Shown one piece after another: positions 5,921 to 14,360 of a DNA stretch of 27,246 nucleotides. The DNA is from Clostridiales bacterium (lineage in GTDB: Bacteria > Bacillota > Clostridia > Christensenellales > JAISNN01). Positions within the stretch are counted from its first letter, which is position 1, and each line of letters begins with the position of its first letter. The stretch covers positions 1 to 27,246 of the forward strand of contig JAITOQ010000248.1 in NCBI GenBank assembly GCA_031289865.1, read 5' to 3'. The notes below the pieces were generated by a model. The model ran no database searches, had not been told where the DNA came from, and saw only the letters and a program-made list of their open reading frames with translations. The translations under genes and the position numbers were made by a program.

Positions 5921-8179
5921 ATGAAAAAAGTTTTGTTGGTCTTGGTACTTGTGATTGCGTCGATTTCGTCGATGCTTCTTCTCACCTCTTGCGACAGCGT
6001 AAAGTACGGTGATAATTTGGTTGTCAATGGCGATTATGAATCGACGGTCACCGATAGCAACGGTAAAAAGCTTCCGTCGGGTTGGACGGTCGGGGGAGAC
6101 AGCACTCATTCGACGATAACCCTTACCACTACAAGCGACTTGGCTGTGGGCGGTGCGACGGGTAACGGTAAAGGGAATATTATACAGCTGATCAATACAA
6201 GCAGCACATATTCCTATTTCTATCAAAAGGTCAAAGTAAAAAAGAACTCTTATTATAAGTTAGAAGCGGATATACTTGTACGAAACACTATAGCTACGGA
6301 TCCATCTGCATATACGGGTACGTTAGAGGGGGCGGGCGCGTTTGTCGGCTTTGTCGAAAGCGACGCCTTTGTCTATGAAACGCAGACGAATACTACAGAT
6401 ACAACAACAACTACTAAGTTGAAGTGGGTACATGTTTCGATATATGTACACAGCAGAGGATACACCGAATTAACTCTTGCGATTCGGCTCGGTACGGAGA
6501 CGTCTAAGACAAAAGCTGAAAAACCTACCCAATCCAGCGGTTTCGGCGTGTATTTTGATAACGTCTCGATGGTTTACACCAAAAGCTCCGACGTCAAGTC
6601 GGCGGTCGAAGCTAATTCCGCGCTCGCTATCCGTACGATTTCTAAGACGGCGATCAATTACGCCGACGGATTGAGCGTATTTTTAGCGATATTCTTCGCG
6701 CTCATCTCCGTCGCGGTCTGCTATCTCTTGTACTACTTTATCAGAAAGAATTTTAAGACACGCGACGCGGGTCTTACAAACGAGTTTAAAAAATTAAAGC
6801 CGACTCATCTCTTGTTGATACTCTTAGGCGCGGGCTTTTTGGTACGCATATTGATTACTCAGCTCATCGGAGGGTATGCCGAAACGACGGGTCCCGCGTA
6901 TTTCAGCTCGCTGTTGGACCGTCTGACAAGCGGCTTTGCGGGTTGGCCTCAAATGTTTACCACGTCGGAGGGGCGGTCACAGACACCAGGTATGCTCCTC
7001 ATCTACGCTATCTTAGGGGGGATTGCGAATCTCTTTAAAATAGAGCTTTTGACCGCTACGCCGTCGGCGGGTATCGATCTTTTGACCAAAATTCCCGGCA
7101 TGATTGCCGATCTCATAGCTATCGGATATCTCTTTATCTTTGCGCGAAAAACCTTGGGAGACAAGACGGCGTTTATCGCCGCGCTCCTTTACGCGCTCCT
7201 GCCGTCGGTCTTTATCACCTCGGCGGGTTGGGGAAGCGCGGACTCGATACTCGCGCTGTTCCTCATGCTGACGGGCTTTGCGATACTCGACAAAAAATAC
7301 ATTTTGGTCGCCGTCTATATGACGCTTGCCGTTGTTTTCAATCAAAAGGCACTTTACGTTTTACCGCTTGTCGCGGTGTTCTTAGCGTTTGTATTTTATA
7401 GGAATGCAGACAAACGGCTCAAGCTCGGTATCACGGCGGCGGCATGTATCATAGGCTTTTGGGTCGTATCCATTCCGTTTACGGACTTTGCGGATAATCC
7501 GTTCGGAGTATTTGTCCAATATACGAGGCTTGTCAACTTCGGTACGAGCGGAACGCTTGTCCCGATTATCGACCGTACTTCCTTAGACGCGTTTAACTTT
7601 TATACCATGATCGGGAGCAATACTGCGACCTACAGCTCGCTTCAAGCGGTGTTTGACATAGTTATCGCGCTCTGTATCTTTGCGGGCGTGATCGCGCTCT
7701 ATTTCAAACGCAAAAACCGTGCGGAGCTTGTACTCCTCTCCGCGTTTGCGATAATCGCAATCTTTATGTTTACATTGGGAATGCAGCCGTTCTCCATGGT
7801 ATTCGGGCTTTTGCTCCTCTTAGTCTATTTGATTATTTCGGGTGAAAAGAGAGTGTTCTTTATCTTCTCTGCGTTTTCGCTGACGACGGTTGTCAATCTC
7901 GTCACCGTCCTAAGCGCGGACGGCTTGATAGGAGGAGCTATCGAAAATAAATTGGGTACGTCGATCGCTTATTCCACGCTCCTAAATCCGGGCTTCGCTA
8001 TCTTTATGTCGGTGGTAAATTTCCTCATCATAGCATACTTCGCTTACGTTATATACGATATCACCTATAAGGGGAGATTGAAAAACGTCCTACCGTGGGG
8101 CGACGACAGCGGCGACGGATTCGTACTCGGCAAGGTTAAAGAAACCTTTGGCAAGGTCTTGAGCAAGGTAAAAAAATAA
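5921..8179 (+). CDS. GT-C-type membrane glycosyltransferase with lipobox and extracytoplasmic jelly-roll-like domain
   Basis: Protein of 752 residues. An N-terminal hydrophobic segment ends in a lipobox-like LLTSC (Cys24). Residues about 25-220 form a Ser/Thr-rich extracytoplasmic domain whose start (NLVVNGDYES...LPSGWTV) and end (GFGVYFDNVSMVY) are the usual boundaries of carbohydrate-binding jelly-roll modules. A membrane helix (about 248-270) follows, then about ten more helices. The membrane part carries GT-C landmarks: KIPGMIADLIAIGYLF, SAGWGSADSILALFLML and VFNQKALYVLP, which parallel the K-[IL]-P-x-[IL]-x-D-L, G-W-G-x-x-D-S and K-P-Q-A-L segments of lipid-linked-sugar-dependent mannosyl/glucosyltransferases. 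The likely job is transfer of a sugar from a polyprenyl-phosphate donor outside the membrane; donor and acceptor are unknown. The ribosome binding site is weak (GGAG about 12 nt upstream). It is separate in style from its neighbours and may be an independent transcription unit. Confidence 0.7.
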   Translation: MKKVLLVLVLVIASISSMLLLTSCDSVKYGDNLVVNGDYESTVTDSNGKKLPSGWTVGGDSTHSTITLTTTSDLAVGGATGNGKGNIIQLINTSSTYSYFYQKVKVKKNSYYKLEADILVRNTIATDPSAYTGTLEGAGAFVGFVESDAFVYETQTNTTDTTTTTKLKWVHVSIYVHSRGYTELTLAIRLGTETSKTKAEKPTQSSGFGVYFDNVSMVYTKSSDVKSAVEANSALAIRTISKTAINYADGLSVFLAIFFALISVAVCYLLYYFIRKNFKTRDAGLTNEFKKLKPTHLLLILLGAGFLVRILITQLIGGYAETTGPAYFSSLLDRLTSGFAGWPQMFTTSEGRSQTPGMLLIYAILGGIANLFKIELLTATPSAGIDLLTKIPGMIADLIAIGYLFIFARKTLGDKTAFIAALLYALLPSVFITSAGWGSADSILALFLMLTGFAILDKKYILVAVYMTLAVVFNQKALYVLPLVAVFLAFVFYRNADKRLKLGITAAACIIGFWVVSIPFTDFADNPFGVFVQYTRLVNFGTSGTLVPIIDRTSLDAFNFYTMIGSNTATYSSLQAVFDIVIALCIFAGVIALYFKRKNRAELVLLSAFAIIAIFMFTLGMQPFSMVFGLLLLLVYLIISGEKRVFFIFSAFSLTTVVNLVTVLSADGLIGGAIENKLGTSIAYSTLLNPGFAIFMSVVNFLIIAYFAYVIYDITYKGRLKNVLPWGDDSGDGFVLGKVKETFGKVLSKVKK

Positions 8180-8194
8180 TAAATAAAATATGAA

Positions 8195-8220
8195 AAATGG
8201 GCTCTTAAACGGGCTCATTT
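8195..8220 (+). terminator. Possible terminator after the glycosyltransferase gene
   Basis: AAATGGGCTC and GGGCTCATTT pair over 10 bp, including two G-U pairs, around a 6-nt loop. The following bases (ATCTCTTAAC) are a poor U tract, so termination would be weak. Confidence 0.35.
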
Positions 8221-8267
8221 ATCTCTTAACGCGTCTTTTAAAAAATCGGAAGATAAAGTGAGTCGAT

Positions 8268-9803
8268 ATGCTGTCAAAGGTTACAAGCTACGGATTAGAC
8301 GGGCTGATCGGATACGAGGCCGTTTTGGAGACCGATATAAATGCGGGGCTTCCGTCATTCGACATAGTCGGGTTGGTCGGTCAATCGGTCAAGGAGGCAA
8401 AGGAGCGAGTCCGTTCCGCTATAAAAAACAGCGGTTATGATTTTCCGATAAAAAAGATCACGGTCAATATCGCGCCCGCGGATATCCGCAAGGATACGCC
8501 TTGTTTTGACCTCCCGATAGCGGTAGGCCTACTTATCGCCTCCGAACAGCTCGCAAGTCTCACGGAGCACGGCTATATCCTCATAGGCGAGCTTTCTCTC
8601 GACGGGACGCTGCGCCACGTCAGCGGTGTGATGCCTATGCTTATCGCCGCATACCAATCGGGCTTTAAACGCTTTATTATCCCTTACGAAAATCGGCACG
8701 AAGCGTCCTTTATAGAGGGCTTAGAGATTTACGCGCTCAAAAATTTGGAAGAAGTGATTAGGCTCATAAACGGAGACAAGGAATACGCCCCCGTCAAATT
8801 TTGTTCGTATACGAGCGTCCTTGCCGAAACGGGGACGGGTCACGACTTTGCGGAGGTAAAGGGACAGTCAAAGGCAAAGCGTGCGATAGAGATAGCGGTT
8901 GCCGGCGGTCACAATATTTTGATGATAGGTCCTCCCGGCGCGGGGAAGACCATGATAGCGAAGTGTATCCCCGGTATTATGCCCTCTATGACGTTTGCAG
9001 AGGCGATAGAGGTCACAAAGATACACAGCGTGGCGGGGATATTAAACTCCGATGACGGGATTGTGACGGCGCGTCCCTTCCGTTCGCCGCATCACACGGC
9101 GACGACCGTCGCTTTGGTCGGCGGGGGTATAAAAAGCAAGCCGGGCGAAATCAGTCTTGCTCACAACGGTGTTTTGTTTTTGGACGAGATGCCCGAATAT
9201 GCAAGATACACCTTAGAGACCTTGCGTCAGCCGCTTGAGGACAAGACGGTCACGGTCTCGCGGGCAATGCGGACGGTCGAATACCCCGCGGACATTATGA
9301 TGGTCGCAAGCATGAATCCTTGTCCGTGCGGCAACTTCGGCTCAAAGACGCAAAAATGCTCTTGCGGTCCGATTGCAATTCATAGGTATCTAAACAAGCT
9401 GTCGGGACCGCTTTTAGACCGTATAGACCTCCACGTCGAGGTGGACGGGATAGCGTTTGAGGAAATGTACGACGGAAAACGCGCCGAAGCCTCCGCGTCT
9501 ATAAAGGCGCGTGTGGAGCGCGTGAGGGAGATACAGCGCGAACGCTTTCGCTACGAGCCTATGTATACAAATTCCTCTATGGGAAATTCACAGCTTGACA
9601 AGTACTGCAAGTTGGACGAAGGCTCGACCCGACTGTTAGAAGCCGCCTTTAAAAAACTCAATCTCACGGCACGCGCCGTGACGCGTATCCTAAAAGTGGC
9701 GCGGACGATTGCGGATATGGAAGGGATAGCGAATATTAAGAGCGAACACGTCGCCGAAGCGGTGCAATATCGGTCGCTCGATAGGAAGTATAGGCTTGTT
9801 TAA
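8268..9803 (+). CDS. comM: YifB/ComM family Mg-chelatase-like AAA+ ATPase
   Basis: Protein of 511 residues. The N-terminal ChlI-like domain begins MLSKVTSYGLDGLIGYEAVL with the typical GLPSFDIVGL and INIAPAD-like (VNIAPADIRK) segments. The central AAA+ domain has Walker A GPPGAGKT (221-228), the family block RPFRSPHHTAT, Walker B LFLDEMPE, and a cysteine cluster NPCPCGNFGSKTQKCSC likely to bind zinc. The C-terminal Mg_chelatase_C domain contains the arginine-finger region and ends with SEHVAEAVQYRSLDR. ComM homologues are hexameric helicases that promote branch migration when transformed DNA is integrated. dprA directly downstream supports that role. The spacing to dprA is 52 nt and contains heptamer remnants. 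The ribosome binding site is weak, and the start is supported by the conserved N-terminus. Confidence 0.93.
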   Translation: MLSKVTSYGLDGLIGYEAVLETDINAGLPSFDIVGLVGQSVKEAKERVRSAIKNSGYDFPIKKITVNIAPADIRKDTPCFDLPIAVGLLIASEQLASLTEHGYILIGELSLDGTLRHVSGVMPMLIAAYQSGFKRFIIPYENRHEASFIEGLEIYALKNLEEVIRLINGDKEYAPVKFCSYTSVLAETGTGHDFAEVKGQSKAKRAIEIAVAGGHNILMIGPPGAGKTMIAKCIPGIMPSMTFAEAIEVTKIHSVAGILNSDDGIVTARPFRSPHHTATTVALVGGGIKSKPGEISLAHNGVLFLDEMPEYARYTLETLRQPLEDKTVTVSRAMRTVEYPADIMMVASMNPCPCGNFGSKTQKCSCGPIAIHRYLNKLSGPLLDRIDLHVEVDGIAFEEMYDGKRAEASASIKARVERVREIQRERFRYEPMYTNSSMGNSQLDKYCKLDEGSTRLLEAAFKKLNLTARAVTRILKVARTIADMEGIANIKSEHVAEAVQYRSLDRKYRLV

Positions 9804-9845
9804 TGCATTCTGCATTAAAAAAACATTTTGCATTAAAAAATATTA
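9804..9845. repeat. TTCTGCA / TTTTGCA heptamer remnant
   Basis: The gap between yifB and dprA reads as two short TGCATT-type runs (TGCATTCTGCATT and ACATTTTGCATT), separated by A tracts. It is the shortest copy of the heptamer family here and lies inside what is probably one transcription unit. Confidence 0.6.
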
Positions 9846-9855
9846 AAAGGAAATT

Positions 9856-10947
9856 ATGATAACACACACCCCAAACGACGCCGCTCTTTTGTTTTTAAAC
9901 AGCATAGAGGGCGTGACTCAAAAGAAGATTTTGGAAATGATCGAGATCGCAAGCGAACCCGCACGGATTGTAAATTCGTTCGCAAGTTTTGCCGCGGAAT
10001 TTACGCGGATATTGGGTGCGGCGGTTTTTCATTTGGTCGAATCCTTAAACAACGACGCTTACAAGGAGTCGCTTAGACGTGAGCTTATAGCCGCGGACGC
10101 GGAATACATCACCTTTTTGAGTGAGGATTATCCGGAGAGTTTAAGGGAAATACCCGATTTTCCGATACTGTTATTTTACAGAGGGGATATCGGGATCTTA
10201 AAAAACGAGCTTTTTTCGATAGTAGGGACGCGAACCCCGACCGCATACGGACGGCGCGTCACAAAAGAATTTGCCTCCGAGCTTGCCCGTGCGGGCTTTA
10301 CGATAGTCAGCGGAATGGCGCGGGGCGTGGATACGGCGGCGCACAGAGCCGCACTTGACAACAATATGCCTACTGTAGCGGTATGCGGGACGGGGATAGA
10401 CGTGATTTATCCCGCCGAAAACCGCGCATTGTCGGACGAGATTGTAAAAAACGGCTTAATTCTCACGGAATACAAGCCGAGGACTCGCGCAATGAGCTAC
10501 CATTTTCCACACAGAAACCGTATCATCAGCGCGCTTTCAAAATCCGTGCTTGTCACCGAAGCGGGTGAAAAGAGCGGTTCGCTCATCACCGTAAATTATG
10601 CGGTCGAGCAAGGCAAAAATATCTACATAGTCCCCGGCAGTATCTATTCGCCCGAAAGTCAAGGCGCAAACCGCTTTTTAAAGAAATTGCAAGCGGCAAT
10701 GGTGACGGAAATAAACGATATTTTAGAGGACAACAACTTAGAGCGCAAGGAAAAAGCCGATAGCGGGATCATTCTCGATATCGTCGAAACCTTGATCGTG
10801 GGCGAGCTTTCTAAAGGGGAGCTGCATTTTGACGAGCTTTTGTCCCTCACGGGACTTGAGATCGGTAAATTAAATTCGATACTGACCTCTCTCATTTTGA
10901 TGGGACAGATAGAAGAAACGGGAAACAATTATTACGCGGCTTGTTGA
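9856..10947 (+). CDS. dprA: DNA-processing protein DprA
   Basis: Protein of 363 residues that protects incoming single-stranded DNA and loads RecA during transformation. The N-terminal helical region (residues 1-85) precedes an extended Rossmann fold with the full set of family motifs: LLFYRGD, SIVGTRTPTAYG, SGMARGVDTAAH (from S152), AVCGTGIDVIYP, FPHRNRIISALS, VTEAGEKSGSL and the PGS loop (VPGSIYSPESQGANRF). A C-terminal winged-helix domain (about residues 295-363, FDELLSLTGLEIGKLNSILTSLILMGQIEE) completes it. The ribosome binding site AAAAGGA lies just upstream. It is followed by topA after 54 nt, the usual clostridial order. Confidence 0.95.
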   Translation: MITHTPNDAALLFLNSIEGVTQKKILEMIEIASEPARIVNSFASFAAEFTRILGAAVFHLVESLNNDAYKESLRRELIAADAEYITFLSEDYPESLREIPDFPILLFYRGDIGILKNELFSIVGTRTPTAYGRRVTKEFASELARAGFTIVSGMARGVDTAAHRAALDNNMPTVAVCGTGIDVIYPAENRALSDEIVKNGLILTEYKPRTRAMSYHFPHRNRIISALSKSVLVTEAGEKSGSLITVNYAVEQGKNIYIVPGSIYSPESQGANRFLKKLQAAMVTEINDILEDNNLERKEKADSGIILDIVETLIVGELSKGELHFDELLSLTGLEIGKLNSILTSLILMGQIEETGNNYYAAC

Positions 10948-11001
10948 GTGTTTTTTTAAAAGCGCAAACAAAAATGCGAAAAAAACAATAGGAGTAAAAG
11001 C

Positions 11002-13161
11002 ATGAAAAAACTTGTCATTGTGGAATCGCCGTCAAAGGCGAAAACCATCGAAAAATACTTGGGCGGAGACTTTATCGTCGAAGCGTCGGGCGGTCACATT
11101 CGCGACTTACCCGAAAAATCTCTCGGAATCGATATCGAACACAATTTTAAACCGCAGTACGAGGTTTACGACAAAAAAAAGGACGCGGTAAAAAAGCTGA
11201 AAGCCCTCGTCAAAAAGAGCGACGTCGTATATCTTGCGACCGATCCGGACCGCGAGGGAGAAGCTATCTCGTGGCATCTCAAAGAAGCCCTTGAGATAGA
11301 GGGTATAAACAACCGTATCGTCTTTAACGAAATTTCCAAAAAGGCAGTCAACGCGGCTATCGAAAATCCGCGTGATATAGACCTAAAGCTCGTAGACGCG
11401 CAGCAAGCGCGGCGCATACTCGATAGGCTTGTGGGCTACAAAATCTCTCCCGTACTGTCAAGAAAGATACGCTCTAATCTGAGCGCGGGGAGAGTTCAGT
11501 CCGCGACCCTCAAAATGATAGTCGACCGCGAACGCGAAATCCGCGCATTTATTCCCGAAGAGTATTGGAATCTATTTGCCTTTTTGCTGAAGCAAAAGGA
11601 CGCGGACGCAAAGCAGTTTAAAGCGGCGTTTGAGGACATAAACAAAAAGAAATACACTATCCCTAACAAGGAAGAGTTGGATAAAATCCTTGCGGATATC
11701 GAGAACCAACGCTACTTTGTCGATTCCGTCAAAAAAGGGGTTTCAAAGAGCCGCCCTCAACCGCCGTTTACGACGAGTACTATGCAACAAGACGCGTCAA
11801 AAAAACTCTCGATGACCGCGCCGATGTCCATGCAGATCGCTCAACAGCTGTACGAGGGCTTTGAGATAGAGGGCGAGGGGCATGTCGCGCTTGTTTCGTA
11901 TATCAGGACGGACAGCGTACGCGTTTCTCCCGACATGCAAGCCGAAACCCAAAAGTATATCGTCGAAACCTTCGGCGCGGAATATGCGCCCGCAAAATTC
12001 AACGTGTACGTCTCCAAAAAAGGAGCGCAAGACGCGCATGAGGCTATTCGTCCGATTTCACTCGAACGTACGCCGCAGTCCCTCGCCTCTAAAATCAACC
12101 GAAATCAATACCGCCTCTACAAGCTCATTTACGAACGCTATTTGGCGAGTCAAATGACAGATGCAGTGTACAACACCCTCAACGTGCGTATCGCTGCGGA
12201 GTCAAAAAGCGAGCCTAACAAAACCTACGGATTTAGGATAAAAGGGCGCAGTATCGTTTTTAAGGGCTTTACGGCGGTGTACGGCGACAGCCTTACGGAA
12301 AATCAGAACGAAAATCAAGAGGAAAATACGGAAGAAACGGGAAACCTCCCGAACTTCACCGAGGGAGAAAACCTCACGCTCAAGGAATTGAAATACGAAC
12401 AAAAATATACAAAGCCGCTGCCGCGCTACACTGACGCGACCCTCGTCAAGGCGATGGAAGAAAACGGTATCGGACGTCCGAGTACCTATGCGACGGTCAT
12501 CAACGTCTTGAGTAAGCGCGAATACACCGTAAAGGAAGAGAAGTTTATTTTGCCGACTACCTTAGGCGAAACGGTTTGCGACTATCTCGTCAAGTATTTC
12601 ACGGAAATAATGGATATTGAATTTACCGCGAAGATGGAGGAGGATCTCGACAAAATCGAGGACGGAGGCAGAAAGTGGCAAGATTTGATAGCCGAGTTTT
12701 ATCCGTCGTTTTTGGATAAGGTTCAATTTGCTGCGCGGAGCGGCGAGAGCGTAAAGCTTGCGCCGGAGGTCACGGAGGTGGTTTGCGAGAAATGCGGCGC
12801 GCACATGGTCGTAAAGGACGGCAAGTACGGCAAGTTTTTGGCTTGTCCGTCGTATCCGGATTGCAAAAATATCAAACCGTACGAAAAACCCGTTTCGACA
12901 TGCCCAAAATGCGGAAAGGATATCTACAAGAGAAAATCAAAGGCGGGCAAGCTGTTTTACGGCTGTTCGGGATATCCGACTTGCGACTTTATCTCGTGGG
13001 ACGTTCCCGCGCCGTACCTCTGTCCCGAATGCGGCAACTATATGCGCGTCTATTCCAACAAGGACGGAAAAAAGTATATCTGTACAAACAACCAATGCAA
13101 GCATCAAGAGTTGGTTTTAAAGAACGACGCGGAAAGTGCGGAAGAGAACGAGAATGAATAA
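11002..13161 (+). CDS. topA: DNA topoisomerase I
   Basis: Type IA topoisomerase of 719 residues that relaxes negative supercoils. The N-terminal Toprim domain has E8 in VESPSKAKT and the metal site DPDREGE (D81, D83). The catalytic tyrosine is Y300 in YIRTDS with R302 beside it. Further family blocks are SAGRVQSATL, RPQPPFTTSTMQQDASKKL, DAHEAIRP and ENGIGRPSTYA. The C-terminus carries three zinc-ribbon modules starting at C595, C634 and C674, each with two cysteine pairs, of which the last has the spacing C-x2-C...C-x4-C. An acidic insertion (NQNENQEENTEETGNLPN) near residues 434-450 is typical of this enzyme in Clostridia. The ribosome binding site TAGGAGT lies 9 nt upstream. Confidence 0.97.
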   Translation: MKKLVIVESPSKAKTIEKYLGGDFIVEASGGHIRDLPEKSLGIDIEHNFKPQYEVYDKKKDAVKKLKALVKKSDVVYLATDPDREGEAISWHLKEALEIEGINNRIVFNEISKKAVNAAIENPRDIDLKLVDAQQARRILDRLVGYKISPVLSRKIRSNLSAGRVQSATLKMIVDREREIRAFIPEEYWNLFAFLLKQKDADAKQFKAAFEDINKKKYTIPNKEELDKILADIENQRYFVDSVKKGVSKSRPQPPFTTSTMQQDASKKLSMTAPMSMQIAQQLYEGFEIEGEGHVALVSYIRTDSVRVSPDMQAETQKYIVETFGAEYAPAKFNVYVSKKGAQDAHEAIRPISLERTPQSLASKINRNQYRLYKLIYERYLASQMTDAVYNTLNVRIAAESKSEPNKTYGFRIKGRSIVFKGFTAVYGDSLTENQNENQEENTEETGNLPNFTEGENLTLKELKYEQKYTKPLPRYTDATLVKAMEENGIGRPSTYATVINVLSKREYTVKEEKFILPTTLGETVCDYLVKYFTEIMDIEFTAKMEEDLDKIEDGGRKWQDLIAEFYPSFLDKVQFAARSGESVKLAPEVTEVVCEKCGAHMVVKDGKYGKFLACPSYPDCKNIKPYEKPVSTCPKCGKDIYKRKSKAGKLFYGCSGYPTCDFISWDVPAPYLCPECGNYMRVYSNKDGKKYICTNNQCKHQELVLKNDAESAEENENE

Positions 13162-13345
13162 GTAATTGAATGCAGAATGCAGAATGCAGAATTGCGGATT
13201 AGAAAGTAGGTGCATTTTTTTAATACAAAACAGTCGGTGTCATTTTGAGCTTGCGAAGAATCTAAAACGATTTCTCTGAATCACATCTCTAATTTATCCG
13301 CAATTCTGCATTCTGCATTTTGCATTTTGCATTAAAAAATTCTCA
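13162..13345. repeat. Composite palindromic repeat between topA and hprK
   Basis: TGCAGAA heptamers ending in TTGCGGAT (13171-13199) are matched at 28 of 29 positions by their inverse at 13296-13324. The 96-nt spacer holds a single left arm of the 126-bp element family (13237-13273, GTGTCATTTTGAGCTTGCGA...). The whole block could form one long hairpin in a transcript. No classical terminator for topA is visible, so this may be where its mRNA ends. Confidence 0.8.
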
Positions 13346-13368
13346 ATTTTCAACTAAAGGGTGATTAT

Positions 13369-14322
13369 ATGTCAAGAGCGAAAAAAACCGAAAAAAGCCT
13401 AAAAGTGGAGATTACGGTAGGCGAGTTTGCAGAGAAATGCGGTTTCTTGATACGAAACGGCAATGAAAGCGACGTGATGACCATAACTTCCGTCAATATT
13501 AGCCGTCCGGGGCTTTTGCTTGCCGACAACGACGACTATTTTGTCGCGGAACGCATACAGATGCTTGGGAATGCGGAATTGCATTATCTCGAATCCTTAA
13601 ACGAGGACAAAAAAGAAGCGGCGATTGCAAAGCTGATGAAGCACAAGATACCGTGTATCGTACTTGCGGGCAGTTTAGAGCCGCCAGAAGATCTATTGCG
13701 GTATGCAAAAAAATATAAGCACCCTATTTTTGCGTGTCACGCGCCTCTTTACGAGGTCATGAATAACGTCGTCATGTACCTAAACGACCTTTTAGCGGAA
13801 AGCGAAACCGTTCACGGCGTACTTGTGGACATATACGGCGAGGGAGTATTGCTAACGGGCGAGAGCCACATAGGCAAAAGCGAAACCGCTCTCGAATTGT
13901 TAGACCGCGGACACCGTTTGGTCGCGGACGACATGGTACAGATTCGCCGCGTAAAGGATCAAATCATAGGCGAAGCACCCGAACTTCTAAAGTATTTTTT
14001 GGAGGTACGCGGAGTCGGGATCGTAGACGTGAGGCATCTGTTCGGAGTGGGCGCGTTGATCGACGAATACGAGGTCAACTTGATCATCGAAATGGAAAAT
14101 TGGAAAGAGGGTACGCAGTACGAGAGATTAGGAAATCACACGACCTACCAAAAGCTTTTGGGAGTGGATATACCGTATATCAAGCTGCCCGTTATGCCGG
14201 GGCGAAATATGGCTATCGTCGTAGAAGTCGCGACCTCGAATATGCGTATGAATAAAATGGGCTACAACGCGATGACCGAGCTTGACGAGCGGACAAAAAA
14301 GATGAAAAAAGACCAAAAATAG
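13369..14322 (+). CDS. hprK: HPr kinase/phosphorylase
   Basis: Protein of 317 residues that phosphorylates and dephosphorylates a regulatory serine in HPr or Crh in response to fructose bisphosphate, ATP and phosphate. The N-terminal domain (1-130) is followed by VHGVLVDIYGEGVLLTG, with the conserved H149. The P-loop is GESHIGKS (164-171), then ETALELLDRGHRLVADD with the catalytic acidic pair, and the HprK signature LEVRGVGIVDVRHLFGVGAL. The P-loop satisfies GxxxxGK[ST], but the glycine that usually follows the serine in this family (G-x-S-G-x-G-K-S) is a histidine here. The ribosome binding site AAAGGGTGAT precedes the ATG. It heads the cluster that also holds the HPr-like substrate candidate at 17264. 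murB follows after 38 nt. Confidence 0.95.
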   Translation: MSRAKKTEKSLKVEITVGEFAEKCGFLIRNGNESDVMTITSVNISRPGLLLADNDDYFVAERIQMLGNAELHYLESLNEDKKEAAIAKLMKHKIPCIVLAGSLEPPEDLLRYAKKYKHPIFACHAPLYEVMNNVVMYLNDLLAESETVHGVLVDIYGEGVLLTGESHIGKSETALELLDRGHRLVADDMVQIRRVKDQIIGEAPELLKYFLEVRGVGIVDVRHLFGVGALIDEYEVNLIIEMENWKEGTQYERLGNHTTYQKLLGVDIPYIKLPVMPGRNMAIVVEVATSNMRMNKMGYNAMTELDERTKKMKKDQK

Positions 14323-14360
14323 AGCACATTTTTTCACATGCCCGCCGCATATACTGCCAT

